A stretch of 64,000 nt of DNA from Cristatella mucedo. Lineage: Eukaryota > Bryozoa > Phylactolaemata > Cristatellidae. Below, one piece after another: positions 11,251 through 23,905 of this stretch (the stretch's first letter is position 1; every line of letters begins with the position of its first letter). The position numbers were made by a program, and so were the translations under genes. Below the pieces are notes generated by a model, which saw nothing but the letters and a program-made list of their open reading frames with translations, was not told where the DNA came from and did no database searches. Location of the stretch: contig WPIO01000145.1 in assembly GCA_009760855.2 (NCBI GenBank), positions 275,001-339,000 of the forward strand, read 5' to 3'.

Positions 11251-12089
11251 GTAAGCTGGACACTGTCCTTTGCAATAACATTAAATGTAAAAACACTTAA
11301 TTAAATTATAAGAGATATTTTTTACCTTCTGAACTTTCCTGTGTTTTTGCTCACATTCAAATCCGTACTCAGGGAAAGACGCCTTAATTTAACATATTGA
11401 TCCTACTGTCACCATTATTTTGGAAATCTTAAAATATGCAATTTCCTATTTGCTGTAATTTATTTTTTGTTTTCACATTGAAACTAACTGTGGACGTCTC
11501 CTGAAATAAATGCCATTGAAAGCAGACGTTTGTGCATTGTCTTTTTGATTGACCTATACGAACCTTTACTCCTTGGTGCAATGCCACCATAAGACGGCGG
11601 CAACCGTCGTGGAAGGTTTTAAGGGTCTGATTAAACAAAATTTGTCTAGCTCTTAAGAAAATATGCGGTTGACACGAGTAAAGCAAATAGTAGCAAACTT
11701 GTCCTTGAAAAGGCTGCCCAAGATTCGGGCCTCACATTCGGGCCGCTTTTTATTTGAAGAGTTTTGACTGCTGGCCATATTCAAGCATTTTAGGTTAGGC
11801 TAAGCTGAAAATATTCAAGGACATTATCAAATCGTAGATATATTATCTAAAAATTGACATACCTTATTAATAGGCATTTTGAGCACACTAAGAAAATCAA
11901 GCTGTTTCTAAGCCATTTGCATCTGTTGTAAAGGAAGCATGCCAAAATTAGTTTAAACTTGCCAGCTGTCAGCACGCTAAAGCAAAGACAAAACGATTCA
12001 TTGACACTGGGCACGTGTTTTAGAGAAGGAGAGGGTTGATATTTAGATTAATTTAAACTGCCATCGAGTCAATCCTTGCCTGTTGCACC
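11251..12089. other. Intron sequence, nothing recognised
   Basis: AT-rich. A minus ORF at 11429-11686 has no recognisable features. Confidence 0.4.
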
Positions 12090-13335
12090 GTTAGTCGGAT
12101 GTGACGTTCAGGCTCTGGGAGCATAGGCATTAAATGCGCATTCTTCAAAAGAGTGTACGGTTAGTTAGAGGCGAGGATATGCAATCTGAGCGAAAAGAGA
12201 CTGTCATGCGATGCTTAGAAGAGTGAGGTTTAAGTAGTTCGGACAGGTAGGGCAGTCATATCCTAGAGGAATGAAGGTGCTCACTCTTAACGACCGAGGT
12301 TATAGGTTTAAATCCTTCAGTGGGCGATCGTTTATTGGCACCTGCAAGCGGTGGTGAAAGCCGTTAAGGCTCTTCTGCCGCTATACAAATGAAGATGTTA
12401 AATAAGCTGATATTTTAAATCGGCTTGAGCAGGGGAATGAAAGGGCCTTCAAACTAGTGACGAGAGCTTATAAGACAATATTCTGCTTGGTGAGAATCCA
12501 GCTTAGACTTTTTAGGTAAGAAATGATGGGAAAGTGTATCTGTTCACGACAAGGCTATCCATAGAGTCTTGCACCAAGTCCAATAACCTTATTGCACAAG
12601 CCGAATGACCTACAAGTAGTCAGTTAATGAAGTCGAGTCAGGTGCCACAAATGCAAGGGCTTACTTGCATATGTCATCCTTATCTAAGAAGGCCCAACCT
12701 TTTTGGGTTGTTACTTAGCTGGTAGTTAGCAGACTTGATTGTGGAGCTGACGCTGTCGATTAGTGGAAAGTTAATTGACTATTCAACGTCAATTGTTTTT
12801 GCAAACGTTATAGGAGATATGTTGGCCAGCTCGTTCAGAGTAATAGGTGTTGAAATTTCTAAGTAATGCCAGGTTTTCTCATAGCTAGTATCACGGTTTC
12901 ATCTTCTTTCGATTAGATATAGCTTGTTGCTGTGCAAGTAAGAAGTTCATTTATGCCCTCGGCCAGGGAGTTTAGAGAGATTGACTTTATGGAAGGCTTA
13001 AAGGAGTCAAAGTTCGGGTGCAATAGTGTGTCATGTTCATTGAGATGTAAGCCTAAATTGTGTTAACTGATTGCGTTCGGAAGATCGGGCCATATAAAGT
13101 GCCAGAGACAAGCGGACCAAGCACAGATCCCTGGATTAGAGAGTCGTAGGCTTGTAGGCTCATCGGCATGACTTTTTCCCCGTAGACATCTATGATCTGA
13201 AATAAGATTTAAGGAAGCTGTATCAACTATTGATCGTTTTCTTCGTGACCCATAGTAATTATTCTGGCTATTGATGCGATCAGATACTCGGCGCATTATT
13301 TATCTAGGTGCATCATGGAAATTATAGAACCTATT
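12090..13335 (-). mobile_element. LINE A relic, antisense, split by a SINE
   Basis: Read on the minus strand it follows LINE A from the RT region (13100-13330) through the post-RT region to the KAWNSLP segment near 12110-12130. It is heavily diverged with no long frame. The match is interrupted at about 12240-12415 by a SINE B copy and resumes on the other side at the corresponding position. Confidence 0.6.
12240..12415 (+). mobile_element. SINE B (tRNA-derived), + strand copy
   Basis: The 5' part has tRNA-like pol III elements: a degenerate box A region and a box B-like GGTTTAAATCC near 12304-12316. Then comes GTGGGCGATCGTTTATTGGC and a 3' part GCCGTTAAGGCTCTTCTGCC followed by GCTATACAAATGAAG. 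The same order occurs in the minus-strand copy at 49870-50037. The 3' part resembles the LINE B 3' end. It is nested in LINE A. Confidence 0.65.
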
Positions 13336-13424
13336 AAAGACTATAACATACAACTGCGTTTTCTGACAGGCCGAAGCCCCCTCATCGCTTTGTAGGGCTC
13401 CTTTCTGGACTGAGGAAGACACAA

Positions 13425-13612
13425 ATAATAATGATAATAATGCACTTGATAAAACGCCCTCAGAGAACTCAATCTTGCTAGGCGCTTTAAATTTGCTGCA
13501 AAGGGAAATGCAATTGAATGGTGATTAATATCATGCTGGAAAAACAAACAAAATGAATAACATGGTTAGGGGTAACATGCACAGGGTCAGCATGCAAATG
13601 TGGTTAGGAAAA
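13425..13612 (-). mobile_element. LINE A 3' end, antisense
   Basis: It begins with an AATAAT run (the complement of the TTA tail) followed by GCACTTGATAAAACGCCC, the TTTGCTGCAAAGGGAAA segment and the GGTTAGGGGTAACATGCACA segment of the LINE A 3' end. It is strongly 5'-truncated. Confidence 0.75.
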
Positions 13613-13689
13613 TAGTTGCACCAACATGCTTATTTATGCATATTAATAAACGGAGTGACATTGCTGTTTGGTGCTCGCTGGCGTCGGGT

Positions 13690-14690
13690 TAATAATATAA
13701 TAATAATAATAATAATAATGCACTTCATAAAGCTCTCTCAGAGAACTAAGTCTCTCTCTAGGCGCTTTACATTTGCGGCAAAGGATAATGCCATTGAATG
13801 GTGAGTAACATCATGCTCGATAAAAAAACAGCAAGAATAACATAGTTATGGGTAATATGCACAGGGTCAGCATTCAAATGTGGTTAGTGGCAGCATGCAC
13901 AGTGTCAGCACGCATAAGCACGTGAAGGACGAATCACAGGGACCCACTAGATGCTGTCCTAAATAGGTGTGCTTTTAAGTTCTTTTTAAATGTGGTCAGG
14001 TCAGGGGATGTTCTGATGCAAGTCGGGAAGGAGTTCCAGGCTTTGGGAGCATACGGACTAAATGCACGGTCTCCAAAATATTTGAGGATTGTATGAGGAA
14101 TTGGTAGACTGTTGGATTCCGAAAAGCGGGTGCTACGATGCTTGGCCTGGTGGGGGAGTAGATCTGTGAGATAGGCTGGAGCCAAAAAAATGAAGTGACC
14201 TAAAAGTGAGCGACAGAACCTTGAAGTCAATCCGTTGCTTGACTGGGAGCCAGTGCAGGTCGGCAAGAAGTGGTGTGATGTGGCAACTGCGACGCTCATG
14301 ACCGATAAGCGTTGCTTCAGAGTTTCGCACCAGCTGCAATCGCCTGATCAGACATGCCGGTAGGCCAGTAAGCAGTGAGTTTCAGAAGTCTAGACAAGAT
14401 GTCACGAATGCATGGACCAACTTGGACGTGGTATCCTTATCTAAACAAGCCCAAATTTTAGCAATGTTTTGTAGCTGAAAGTAGGCAGATTTGACTGTGG
14501 AGCTGATATGGTCGTCTAACGAGAGGTCGCTTTGGAATATGACACCAAGATTTCGAGCTAATTTAACAGGAGATAAGCTGGCAGAGCCAATTTTGAGCGT
14601 CAGTCTTTCCATAGGTTTACTACAAGGGGCAGGATGGAATCTGGATATAATCTTCAAATGCCGGCTTACAAGATAAAACTCATTGAAAGA
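13690..14690 (-). mobile_element. LINE A, antisense, 5'-truncated
   Basis: A TAA run at 13697-13719 is followed by the complete 3' end and then, on the minus strand, frames for KAWNSFPTCIRTSPDL (13934-14299) and LTLKIGSASLSPVKLARNL (14382-14657), the post-RT region of LINE A. Frames are offset by indels. It lies next to another 3' end in the same orientation. Confidence 0.8.
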
Positions 14691-15239
14691 CAGGGGCTAG
14701 ACTCATATTATCCTCAAAAGAATTGGCTGACTAAAACTTTCTGCTAGCCAAAGGGTGACAGCCCATCTGTACATAGTGAATCTTTCGACCCTTCTGATCA
14801 AAGTCGTTCCGGGAAATAGATTTAAAAATTGCCAAAATCCGATTTACAAAAATCAACCGGAATTCTGTGGTGCTAAACCAAATAACCAGTGAATTTTTAT
14901 TTAAAACCTAATTATAATGCATCTATTAAATCTCATCCCGCATGTGTTCGCTTCTTACAAATGGGTCGCACGTTGCAAACAACTGCCGATTTTCACATGA
15001 ATCTGTCGGCACTCAATTTTTATCCACAGAAAAACAATCAGAAATTGGCACAGCTCTGGTAAAAATGGGATTGTTTTTAGCTAGAAAAACGCAGTTGTAA
15101 TGACGGTAATATTATTAATAATAAGTTAGGGTTAGTAGCAACATATAAAAGCAAGACCAAATTTAGGCGCATTCTGTGAGTAAAAGATGTATTTTGGCTG
15201 CATTTAAAATTTCTTCAATTTAGGCACATTTTAGGGGCA
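14691..15239. other. Intron sequence, nothing recognised
   Basis: AT-rich, no motif or repeat identified. Confidence 0.4.
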
Positions 15240-17300
15240 TTTTAAGGCACGGTATCCAAAGAATTAGGGGCTAGTGGGAAGCACAACTAAGCAATTTGAA
15301 TCCGAAGAGCGGGCGGTACTACGCCTATCCTGACTGATGACTAATCCTGATAAGTAGACTGGAGCTAGATAATAAAGAGACCTGAAAGTGAGTGACACAA
15401 CATTGTGAAGTAGATTGGATACTAAATGACGATAAAACAGAACTGCTTCTCACCCTAAGCGTATGGCTGGATTAGAAGGCTTTGCTCTTCTAATAGGTGA
15501 TGCTGTTGTGCGACCATCACCAAGTGGTCAAAATTTAGGTGTCATTTTCGAAAGCTGCCTAAATTTTAAAACCTTAATTCAGAAGACTGCTTCTACAGCT
15601 AGCCATCACTTCCAAGATCTAATCTAATTCAAGATAGGGAGTTGTCTACCACGGTGGCTTGCAAAAAATCTAACTATCTCCGTAGTTCTGTCTAGGCTTG
15701 ATTATTGTAATTCCCTTTTTGCTGGGCTACAAAAAAACAGCACGTAGGTCACTAAAAATGGCTAAGAATATGGCTGCAAGCTAGTTTTCAAGTCCCAGAG
15801 GTTTGATCACGTGTCTCCTTTTCTAAAACAGCTAAGATGGCTGCCGCTTGATCAGCGAATACAGAAAACATTTCTCACTCTGACCCAGCGCGGCTTGGCT
15901 TATCCTTAGCTCCTAGCTGCACTGCTGCACCAGTTTCAGCCTCCTCGCGCCTCCAGATCCTTTATGGTAAAAAAATTCGTTGTTTCATTCCTCCGCTTAA
16001 AGACCGTTGGAGATAGAAGCTTTACCTCTGCAGGTCCTAGACTGTGGGATTCGCTTTCACGATTCTTAAGCAACGATAACTACTCTCCTGCCTCTGACTA
16101 TGGCACATCCTTCGTAGCGGTCCTGAGCTGCTAACTCAAGCTACTCACAACCTCAACTGCCCTTCTGACTCTGCTATGTTCCCACTTCCTCTTTCTTGCG
16201 TGAGATGAAGTTTGTTGGCTACCGAATGCGTACCAAAAGCCGCTTAGGCTGTTATTGCGCTATACTCAACTCTCCTGCGTAACACCTACACAGTCAATGT
16301 GGCTTTTTGGGGTTACTGACGGAGACACACTCCATTACGATAGACTTACGGCTTTTGGGAAGTTAGTGCAGTTCGGCGAGAACGGGTTTTGCTGCAACGA
16401 TGGAGTTCACGACATACTAGCCTATAAGTAGATTTTTGCGCCAACTGTACGCGTCTGATTGCATGGAAAGGTAGACCTGTAAGCAGTGAGTAATAGAGGG
16501 CGGACCGAGTTATCTTAAATATGCTGAATAGCTTAGATGTATGATCATGGACTCAGCAAGCCCGAATTTTGCAAAAATGTTACCTAGCTGAAAGTAGGCA
16601 GAACTGACTGAGGAGCTGATATTGTCGTCTTGAGAAATGTCAATTTGTTAGAGGGCAACTAGAAATAGTGCAGATGCTAAGTTGTAATACACTTTCAGAG
16701 CCGATTTTGACCTTTAAATACTAAAGATAATTCAAAGTCACGCGTCAGAGGTTTTTCATACTAGTTTTTTGATTTTATAATCGACATATTACAGGAAGTT
16801 ACTGTGATTAATGTGCATGTATCTGCAATACGGTCAGCAAGAGATTTGAGAAAGTTTGACATGCTTGAAGGCTGGAAGGGTTACAAGTATTAGTAAATCT
16901 GCGTGTCAACAGCAAAAAAAGTGAAAGCCTAAATTGTGCTTCGCGATTAAATCGGAGAGATGGAGATTAAAACTGTAAGCGGACCAAGCACTGAACCTCA
17001 AACATGAGTGGTTCCTTGGATGGTTGATGCCCTTTGCCTGGACGCTTTGGAGTCTCTCCTGAGATGCTACCTAAAACATGAAAGTACAGTGCAAGTGGTT
17101 CCAAATAAAATTATAGGTGCTCGAAAAGGGCTTGGTTATCAAAAGCATCAAACACTTCTGAAAAAATCAAACAAAGCAAGCAAAAATACTTCACTAGAGT
17201 CTACAATTACGGGACGGTTGAAATACATTTAATGGAACATGACTCTATATGTTGATCAACACCTCTAAATAGACTGAAAATTACTTGTGGGCTACAGTTT
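15240..17300 (-). mobile_element. LINE A relic, antisense, split by a LINE B insertion
   Basis: 15240-15418 matches the complement of the LINE A segment for LPHQAKH to DFKVLSL. The match breaks at about 15418 and resumes at about 16336 with the very next part of LINE A (complement of the LADLHW segment), running on to about 17300 through the post-RT and RT C-terminal regions. The 0.9 kb between is a + strand LINE B copy. The relic is strongly decayed. Confidence 0.65.
15419..16335 (+). mobile_element. LINE B, 5'-truncated, nested in LINE A
   Basis: It starts at ACTAAATGACGATAAAACAG (LNDDKTELLL-equivalent) and continues through the post-RT region (GLxKxxARRS-like, then RSFTSAGPRLWDSLS near 16015-16065). 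It ends in the LINE B 3' segment ATGAAGTTTGTTGGCTACCG and GCCGCTTAGGCTGT, then a short ACACTCCATTACG tail. The coding part is broken. Confidence 0.75.
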
Positions 17301-19493
17301 CAGTACAAGAGTTTAGATAGTCCACCATTACTCGTAAATTTCTTAGCTTTTTCAGGTAAACTCTCACTATATTGCATCGTTTTGTTCGTATGTTCTAATG
17401 CAGTGCAACGCAATTGGTTACAGTGGCCTGTGAAAGGAATTTTATTTATAAGAATCTATTGCAATCCACCGTAAAGTGAATACAATCCTGTAAGAAAGCT
17501 CTTTTATTGCTCGCATAATGCCATTTGCCTTTCAAAAATTGTACACACACAATTTCACGAGAATAAGCAATGGAGTTCCATCGCAGCGCATTGTAATTGA
17601 TTGCAGCAATCCACTGCTATCCACCACAGAATGCCAACACATTTTTCTGGCATTTTTCATATTCCGAGTGCATATTAAAAACCACCGTATTGAATAGGCG
17701 CCCACATAGATTTAAACCATTGTATACGCACTGTCCCGGGTGACTGTCACTGCAATAACTTTGAACGGTCTTGGCCACAAGAGACATCTGCCCAAAGTCA
17801 GTAAATTCACGTGAACTCAGTTCGGCGAAGTTCTAATTTAGGAGTCGCATATCAAACCAAAGTCACCTTAATCTTAACCAGTACAATTTTGCATCCTTCC
17901 CTGTCGCATTTTCAGAATATGCACTAGAATAATTAGAAATGGCTTGGGTCAACACCACAATCCGCAGCACTCCGATGCAATCCAGTAAAAAGTTATCAGT
18001 AGTCTTACTCCGAAATAGCTAACTTTGATAGCACATTACTTGATCTTTCTTTGAGAGCTTACTCATACAGTTTTAATACAGCTGCCTCGGGCGTTCTCGA
18101 GCAATTCGCGGAATCGAATGCAATGAACGAGTCGCCAATGTAATGAACTATAAACCTGCCGGAAGATGCCCAGAAAGCCTCTTCTTGAGGCTCACTTTTC
18201 CGATTGTGGCCCAGTTTGCAAGTGCATATGAAATGGAGCGCTGCTTGATTTGAGTGTAGCCGCCGGTTGTTCTAAATTTCACCGGAGAGCAAGGACAAAT
18301 TCTGCAGTGCACTAATGAAGAGATTCTCGAAAAAATTTAATTTGGGCAAGTTTATAGAGCTCTGGAAGTCTTTGCATTGAGCAGTAGCGCGTTACAACTA
18401 CTTTCTGACACAGTCTCCTCACCTCGCCGTAGCAGATGTCAAGATGGAAGTGATGGCAGTGAAGCTAACGACTCCGAGCAGAGCTAACGAGATATACAAA
18501 CTGCACCGACTCACGTTGGTATTCCGAAAATAGCTGAGGACGGCTGCAATCGAGAGCGCACAAATCTGAATTTGAATAATTGAACCCTAATACAACAATT
18601 TTTTATGCCATCAACACAGAGAGATGACCATCTGCTAATCATCAGCCTAGCGTGCAGCTCAATTTGAAGCCCAAGTCAAACTCCTGGCTGCGAGCGCTAA
18701 GAAATATGTGTGCTACTTTTGTACACGGTGTTTGAATTTTTCTGTTTATATCGCAGATTAAAATATTGGGTTTTAAACCATTAGAATTCAGTAACCCAGT
18801 AATATTCTCAGGCATTTACTAATTTTCCAGGCTCTCATTTCACTGTAACTAACCTTAGCCAGCAAATTCGCAAACTATCTTTTCTTCCTTCACCGACTCT
18901 TAGCTGTTGAGTTAATCTTCTGATTTTACCTTCCAAACGTCAGGTTTAATCCAAGATGAATTTTAAATTACAATCATCGGATACCCGATGAAACTGAATA
19001 AATGTAATGAGTACTTAACTCAGTTAGGCTCTTAAAGTTTATTTGTGGTAAGATTTTCTTCTCGTCAGTGTGAAGCAATCGCACGGAACACAGCTTTTAT
19101 AATTTAATTAAGTAGCAGCTAGCTAATCCAGCGACGAATTCTCGAGCCTCGTCACAACTTTTACAGCTTTATAAATTTTAAATCGAATAGAAAATATTCA
19201 TATTCCTTATTGGGCATGTTAAATATTTTCTCAAAAAAGCCATCATTTTTTGCAATGTCGCTGGTAAGAAAGCATACTGACGAAGCCGCAGCAAAACTAC
19301 ATTCGGGGGGATTGCAGCTACCAGTTGACAAGCGACGATCAGTCGCAGTTCATCGAAGTGTCACGCATGTACCATGTGTATCAAACCGAATTGCATCGAA
19401 ATGTGCTGCATTCAAGCTGCACTTTAAGACGGAATATTCTCTTGCAGGATGCGAAATCTCCTGTCGTATTAATTAATTTTACTTTTTCCTAAG
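17301..19493. other. Intron sequence before S2, nothing recognised
   Basis: Long AT-rich stretch with no LINE, SINE or exon signature that I can support. An 88 aa ORF at 19210-19476 just before the S2 acceptor has no recognisable domain and no appropriate splice signals in frame. Confidence 0.45.
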
Positions 19494-19709
19494 GCTGTCC
19501 GCCTCCAACAATATCGAATGCCTACATATTAAATCACTCACCTTCTACTATCGGCTACCAAATAGGCACGGACATCAAAGTTTTCTGCAACAGCGGTTAT
19601 CGCGTCGGCAGTGGATCTTCAAGTGGAACTTGCAATTCTCAAGGAACATGGGACTGGGGAAACGGCAACTCTCGCTGGAACAGAGACTCAGCAATCGTCT
19701 GCGTTAACG
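19494..19709 (+). CDS. Sushi exon S2, P type with long last loop
   Basis: The exon runs from a pyrimidine-rich TTTTTCCTAAG acceptor to a GTGAGC donor, phase 1 at both ends, 72 codons. Cysteines are at 2, 32, 47 and 70, GY at 35-36 and W-x-W (WDW) at 53-55. It opens GCPPPTISN and has CNSQGTW before the Trp pair, features shared with S4 and, less closely, S6; these three form the P subtype. The loop between W-x-W and the last Cys is extended with an extra Trp (position 62), as in S4. It contains no ATG in frame, so start-based ORF lists miss it. Confidence 0.9.
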
Positions 19710-20599
19710 GTGAGCTCAAGTTTCTTAGCGACTCTGCATCCCAGCTGAGTACACCAGTATTGTAGGAGGTAGTGTGGCATTGTACTGATAGCTTCGTCTG
19801 AAACCCTCGTCGCTAACAAAAACTCGGCAGGAAGTGCGGTTCTCTAGATAGCACGTGCCCAAATTGGAAGCGTCGAAACACACTCCGTATTTAATACACT
19901 TTTTTACTGGTTCAAAAGATATTAACTTATACTGTGTTCACTGTATCTGCTTATTCACTTTAAAGTCATGTGGCTGATTTATGGTAGTCTCAGTTTATGG
20001 ACTGACGGCGTTCATGACTTTATGATTCCCATTACGGTAAGTTTATAACCCAAAGATATTTATGGCCTACCAGAGTTTATAGAACTCGTACCTATTTACG
20101 GCCCACTGCAAGATATGGGTGAGTGGTATTAAACGACCTACTGAGGCGGGGTGGGGAGTTACGACTAAGACCCGGGCAGGGCGGTCGCATACACCCCGCT
20201 GCGGCGTCCATGTTAATAAACTCTTTGAGCCCGCTTCGGTGTTATGCGTGTTGACGCTTGGTTTGGAGATGATTAAACAACAATTCCTACATAGCAGCTG
20301 ATTCAAGCCATATTAAAGTGCTATGCGGACTAACTTATTTCATCGAATTTCACAAGAGCACCGTTCAAGTCTTTAAACATCGCAACTTTGAAGTTGCTCA
20401 AATATAACAACTTTGACCGCACATCTATTAGCCTGTGCATGCTTCATTTGCGACAGTAGCCAAATTAATTGCTTTGATCAGCTACTTTTTGAAGCAAATC
20501 CAATCGGTGAAGTAGGTTGGAAACTAAAACTGAAATTAAAAAAAGTAATTCAAAACCAAAAAATAATGAGGATGTATTCAGAGTTAACAAGCGTAGCTT
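19710..20599. other. Intron sequence, nothing recognised
   Basis: It includes a GC-richer patch at 20140-20240 with overlapping ORFs of about 60-79 aa on both strands and no recognisable domain. Confidence 0.4.
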
Positions 20600-22010
20600 A
20601 ATCGCGGCCACATTACAATGCTGGCTTTTTTATATACTGTTGGATGAAAGAAGCACGATGCAAAAATGCTGAGGTCTACCATCAAGTGTTTCCTTAACCG
20701 CTTCCAGGTTAGCTCTTTAATTGGTGAGCCTTGTGGTAACCTCACGATCGCTTCTCTAGCTTCTTTGTTAGCAAGACAGACATGATCAGAGATTCCACCA
20801 ATGAGGTTGCAGCATTCCATCTGGACTCCTGTCCCTCAATTATATTAACACATGACTAGTGTTCGTCGATTCCGTGCACTGCCTCGGTGTCTGCATTCGA
20901 GAAGGCCACGAGTGACCTCCTAAACTCATTTCGAGTCAAAAAGGACAAAAGATCCTCTAGACCGTATTCCCACTGTCCTACTACTTATACGAGTCTATAG
21001 ATCATAAAGTCCTTCTTGAGCGCCTCGCATCTCACCTGGACATCACTGGCACAGCACTGCAATGGTTCAGGTCCTATCACAGTGGGAGACTTTAAAGTGT
21101 TGACGTGAATAGACAAAGATCAACCGCGGAACCACTTAAGTACGGGGTACTTCAGGGCGCTGTGCTCGGTTAGCTTCTTTTCACAGTTTGTATTCTCCCT
21201 CTTGCCGATGTGATCGTCAAGCCCAATCTCGGCTTTCACTTCCATTCAGACGAAATTCAGTTGCACAATTGCTTTTATTCCTCCCAGCTCTGCAGCACAT
21301 CATCGAATGAATTCTCGCAACTTCCTCGCTGCAGATATAGGTAACATTCACACATGCATAGCAGCAAATTTTCTAAAATTAAATGATGACAAAACAAACG
21401 TACTAGTTATGGGAAAACCAAGTGTGATTCAGAAATTGAAAAGGTTAGCGCTCAAAATCGGCTCTGCCAGCATATCTCCTATTGAATCTGCATGGAATCT
21501 CTGGGTGTCATGTTCCAAAGTGACCTTTCACTAGACCACCACATCAGCTCCACAGTCAAGTCTGCTTATTTTCAGTTATGTATCATTGGAAAAGTTTGCG
21601 CTTGTTTAGGCAAGGATACTACATCTAAATGGGTTCATGCATTTGTGAAACCGTGTCTTGACTTCTGTAACTCAGTGCGTGCTGGTCTAACGGTCTGTGC
21701 GATTAGGCGCTTACACTTGGTGCAGAACTCTGCAGCTAGGGTTTTCTGTCGTGAGCTTCGCAATTGCCATATCACACCACCTTTCTCCGACCTACACTGG
21801 CTCTCATTCAAGCAGCGTAACGACTTGAAGATTCTGTTACTTACTTTTATATTCTCTAATTCTGTGTTCATACGTACCTATCGTAACTACTCCCCACTAT
21901 GCCAAGGATCGCACCAGCATTTTGAATTATACATTTCAGCCATATCTCATAAGAAGCTAAAAACCTTCTCAGACTTTAGTTCGTATTAGCTTAGTTTCCT
22001 ATTTGCTTTG
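20600..22010 (+). mobile_element. LINE A, + strand, with an internal deletion
   Basis: It follows the copy at 24600-27612 from the region equivalent to 25590. It passes through HKVLLERLASHLDITGTAL (about 21000-21060), LKYGVLQGAVLG-like and LKLNDDKTNVLVMGKPSVIQ (21375-21430) to LARxCAIRRLHLVQNSAAR (about 21690-21740). Near 20985 it jumps from the TVLLLxR region directly to the IDHKVLLERL region, losing about 0.4 kb present in the other copy. Many stops. Confidence 0.75.
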
Positions 22011-22324
22011 TTCGTATTCGGAGACTTTTCTAAATTCAAATTTGCTAAATCAGCATTCACCCATCCCGCTGCATTCAATACTGCGTCCTTCCTACGGCCT
22101 GCTCAGGAGCACGGTCGAATAGCTAGCACGGTGTCAGCTTACTTTCAGCTATATATAGTAATATTCCAAATGAGTGCGTGAGCTTGCCATTGCACATAAA
22201 CGTTAATCCGAATTTCTGTAACTTGCCATGCACAGTTTTGTGATTCTTTGATGGTAATACCCTGCCACTGCACTAAGACGTTTGTACTACTTACAAAATT
22301 GAGCATCTGGGCTTGTTCTCCATA

Positions 22325-22420
22325 TGCATCCCAAATAATAATAATAATAATAATAATAACAACACACTTGATAAAGCACCCTCAGAGAACTCAATCTCTT
22401 TCTAGACGCTTTACATTTGC
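22325..22420 (-). mobile_element. LINE A 3' end fragment, antisense
   Basis: An AATAAT run at 22327-22351 is followed by CACTTGATAAAGCACCCTCA and the GAACTCAATCTC stretch. It is an extremely short 3' piece next to + strand LINE A material. Confidence 0.7.
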
Positions 22421-22424
22421 CCAA

Positions 22425-22995
22425 ATTTCATCATACTGCATAGATCTCAGACCTGCATAGATACCTATCAGCTCAGTGACTTCGAGGTTCTATCACTTGA
22501 TTCCAGTTGGACTCAAATTCTTTGGCTCCGACTAACGTCTCCGAGCAACGGTCAGACCTTGCCTCCCATCACCAGAGCTCTGACTCTGACCAGCAAACTG
22601 AAATTTTTACCTACTCAAAAGTTTTCTTCAGTAAATTTGCATCCAAAGCCTGAAAGTCTTTTACTGACTGACATAACAAAACCCCCGACGTAAGAGAACT
22701 CCAGGAGAGACTATAAAGTCATTTACTTCTCCCAGAATTTGATTTATAATTCATGCGGCACCTTTCTTTCTCTATGCTAAAGCGTGCTGAAGTGGAACAT
22801 TTCTTAGCAATAATACCCTTGTATTTTTATTTCTAGCTAACTAGAGTGCACGCAGACTTCTACAAGCAAATTTGTCATCATAAGTATATATTGTGTACCT
22901 AATCATTTATATGTATGTGGCTACAATATTTGTAGTCTTAGGGCAAAAAATAGTTTAGGTTTGATAGTAGTTGATAATTGATAATCCTAATATAT
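22425..22995 (+). mobile_element. LINE A-like 3' relic
   Basis: Weak similarity to the DFKVLSL to KAWNSL region at about 22470-22680, ending near a TAA/TAATAA-rich stretch around 22990-23030. Strongly decayed. Confidence 0.4.
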
Positions 22996-23390
22996 AATAA
23001 TAATAATATTAATAATAATTTATAATAAAAAATAATTGCTTCACCTGCCTCTCCACCTGTTACCGCAACGCGAATGTCACGTACTGGAATACATTTTAGG
23101 TAGGTTTCAACATGCAGTTTCAGGAAACTTACATTATATCTATGATAAAGGAGTCTGCGATATACTTACTAGTGATGTCGTTGCAGCTTGAATTTATACA
23201 ATAGAGTCTCCTATCATCAGCTGCAGGACTCCGGAATTGATACTGGAAAAGTATGGGTCAAAAAGTATATGGGTAGGGCTGATTTTGAGATCTTTCTAAA
23301 AATAAGCTATTTGTAGCTCCAACGAAAAATCAAGCAAATAATAAATTTACACCTACGCAAAAATAATAATTAAATATAAAATGTAATTCC

Positions 23391-23541
23391 TTTGGTATAG
23401 CATTATATGCGAACTCAATCTCTGCCGAAGCGCTTCACAGAAGCCGCTGGGCTCGAGCCCATGAATTCGACAATCAAATGCATTTTCCGTGTCTTTGGTC
23501 AAGGCAAGCACCTTAACCACTGAAACAAACTAGCGTGGCTG
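23391..23541 (-). mobile_element. SINE A, antisense copy
   Basis: The order is that of the clearer copy at 57901-58035: GCGAACTCAATCTC and GCGCTTCACA (complement of the 3' part), then GGGCTCGAGCCC (complement of box B), then GGTCAAGGCAAGCACCTTAA (complement of the D-arm/box A side). It is diverged. Confidence 0.7.
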
Positions 23542-23669
23542 TTATATAAACTATTATTATTGTTATTATTATTGCATGGATGCATAAAAATAATATAATA
23601 ATCTTTCTGGCAAAATCCAGCAACAATATACCCGTACCTATGCAAGTTTTACATATATACGTACATACA

Positions 23670-23816
23670 CATCTCTGTTGGCTGCCAAATGCGTACCGAA
23701 AGCCGCTTAGGCTGTGAGTGCGCTATACAAAACTCTCCTGCGTAACACCCACATGGTCTTAATGACTTTGTGGAGTTACTGACGGAGATACATTACATTA
23801 CATTACATTACATTAC
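23670..23816 (+). mobile_element. LINE B 3' end only, with ACATT tail
   Basis: It contains the LINE B 3' segment (CTGTTGGCTGCCAAATGCGT, GCCGCTTAGGCTGT, then CTTTGTGGAGTTACTGACGG) and ends in about five ATTAC/ACATT units at 23790-23816. These repeats are probably the family's 3' tail. Fewer than 150 bp are retained. Confidence 0.8.
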
Positions 23817-23830
23817 ATATATATATGTAC

Positions 23831-23871
<41 letters not shown>

Positions 23872-23905
23872 TACACACACACACACACATATATAAATAT
23901 ATATA
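23817..23905. repeat. TA and CA microsatellite
   Basis: TA repeats at about 23835-23868, CA at about 23873-23889 and TA again to 23905, directly following the LINE B tail. Confidence 0.95.

Noticed and set aside
18830-18915. CCAG then GCTCTCATTTC considered as an exon
   Set aside because: Opens a 26-codon frame ending in a stop, without cysteine spacing or a donor in phase.
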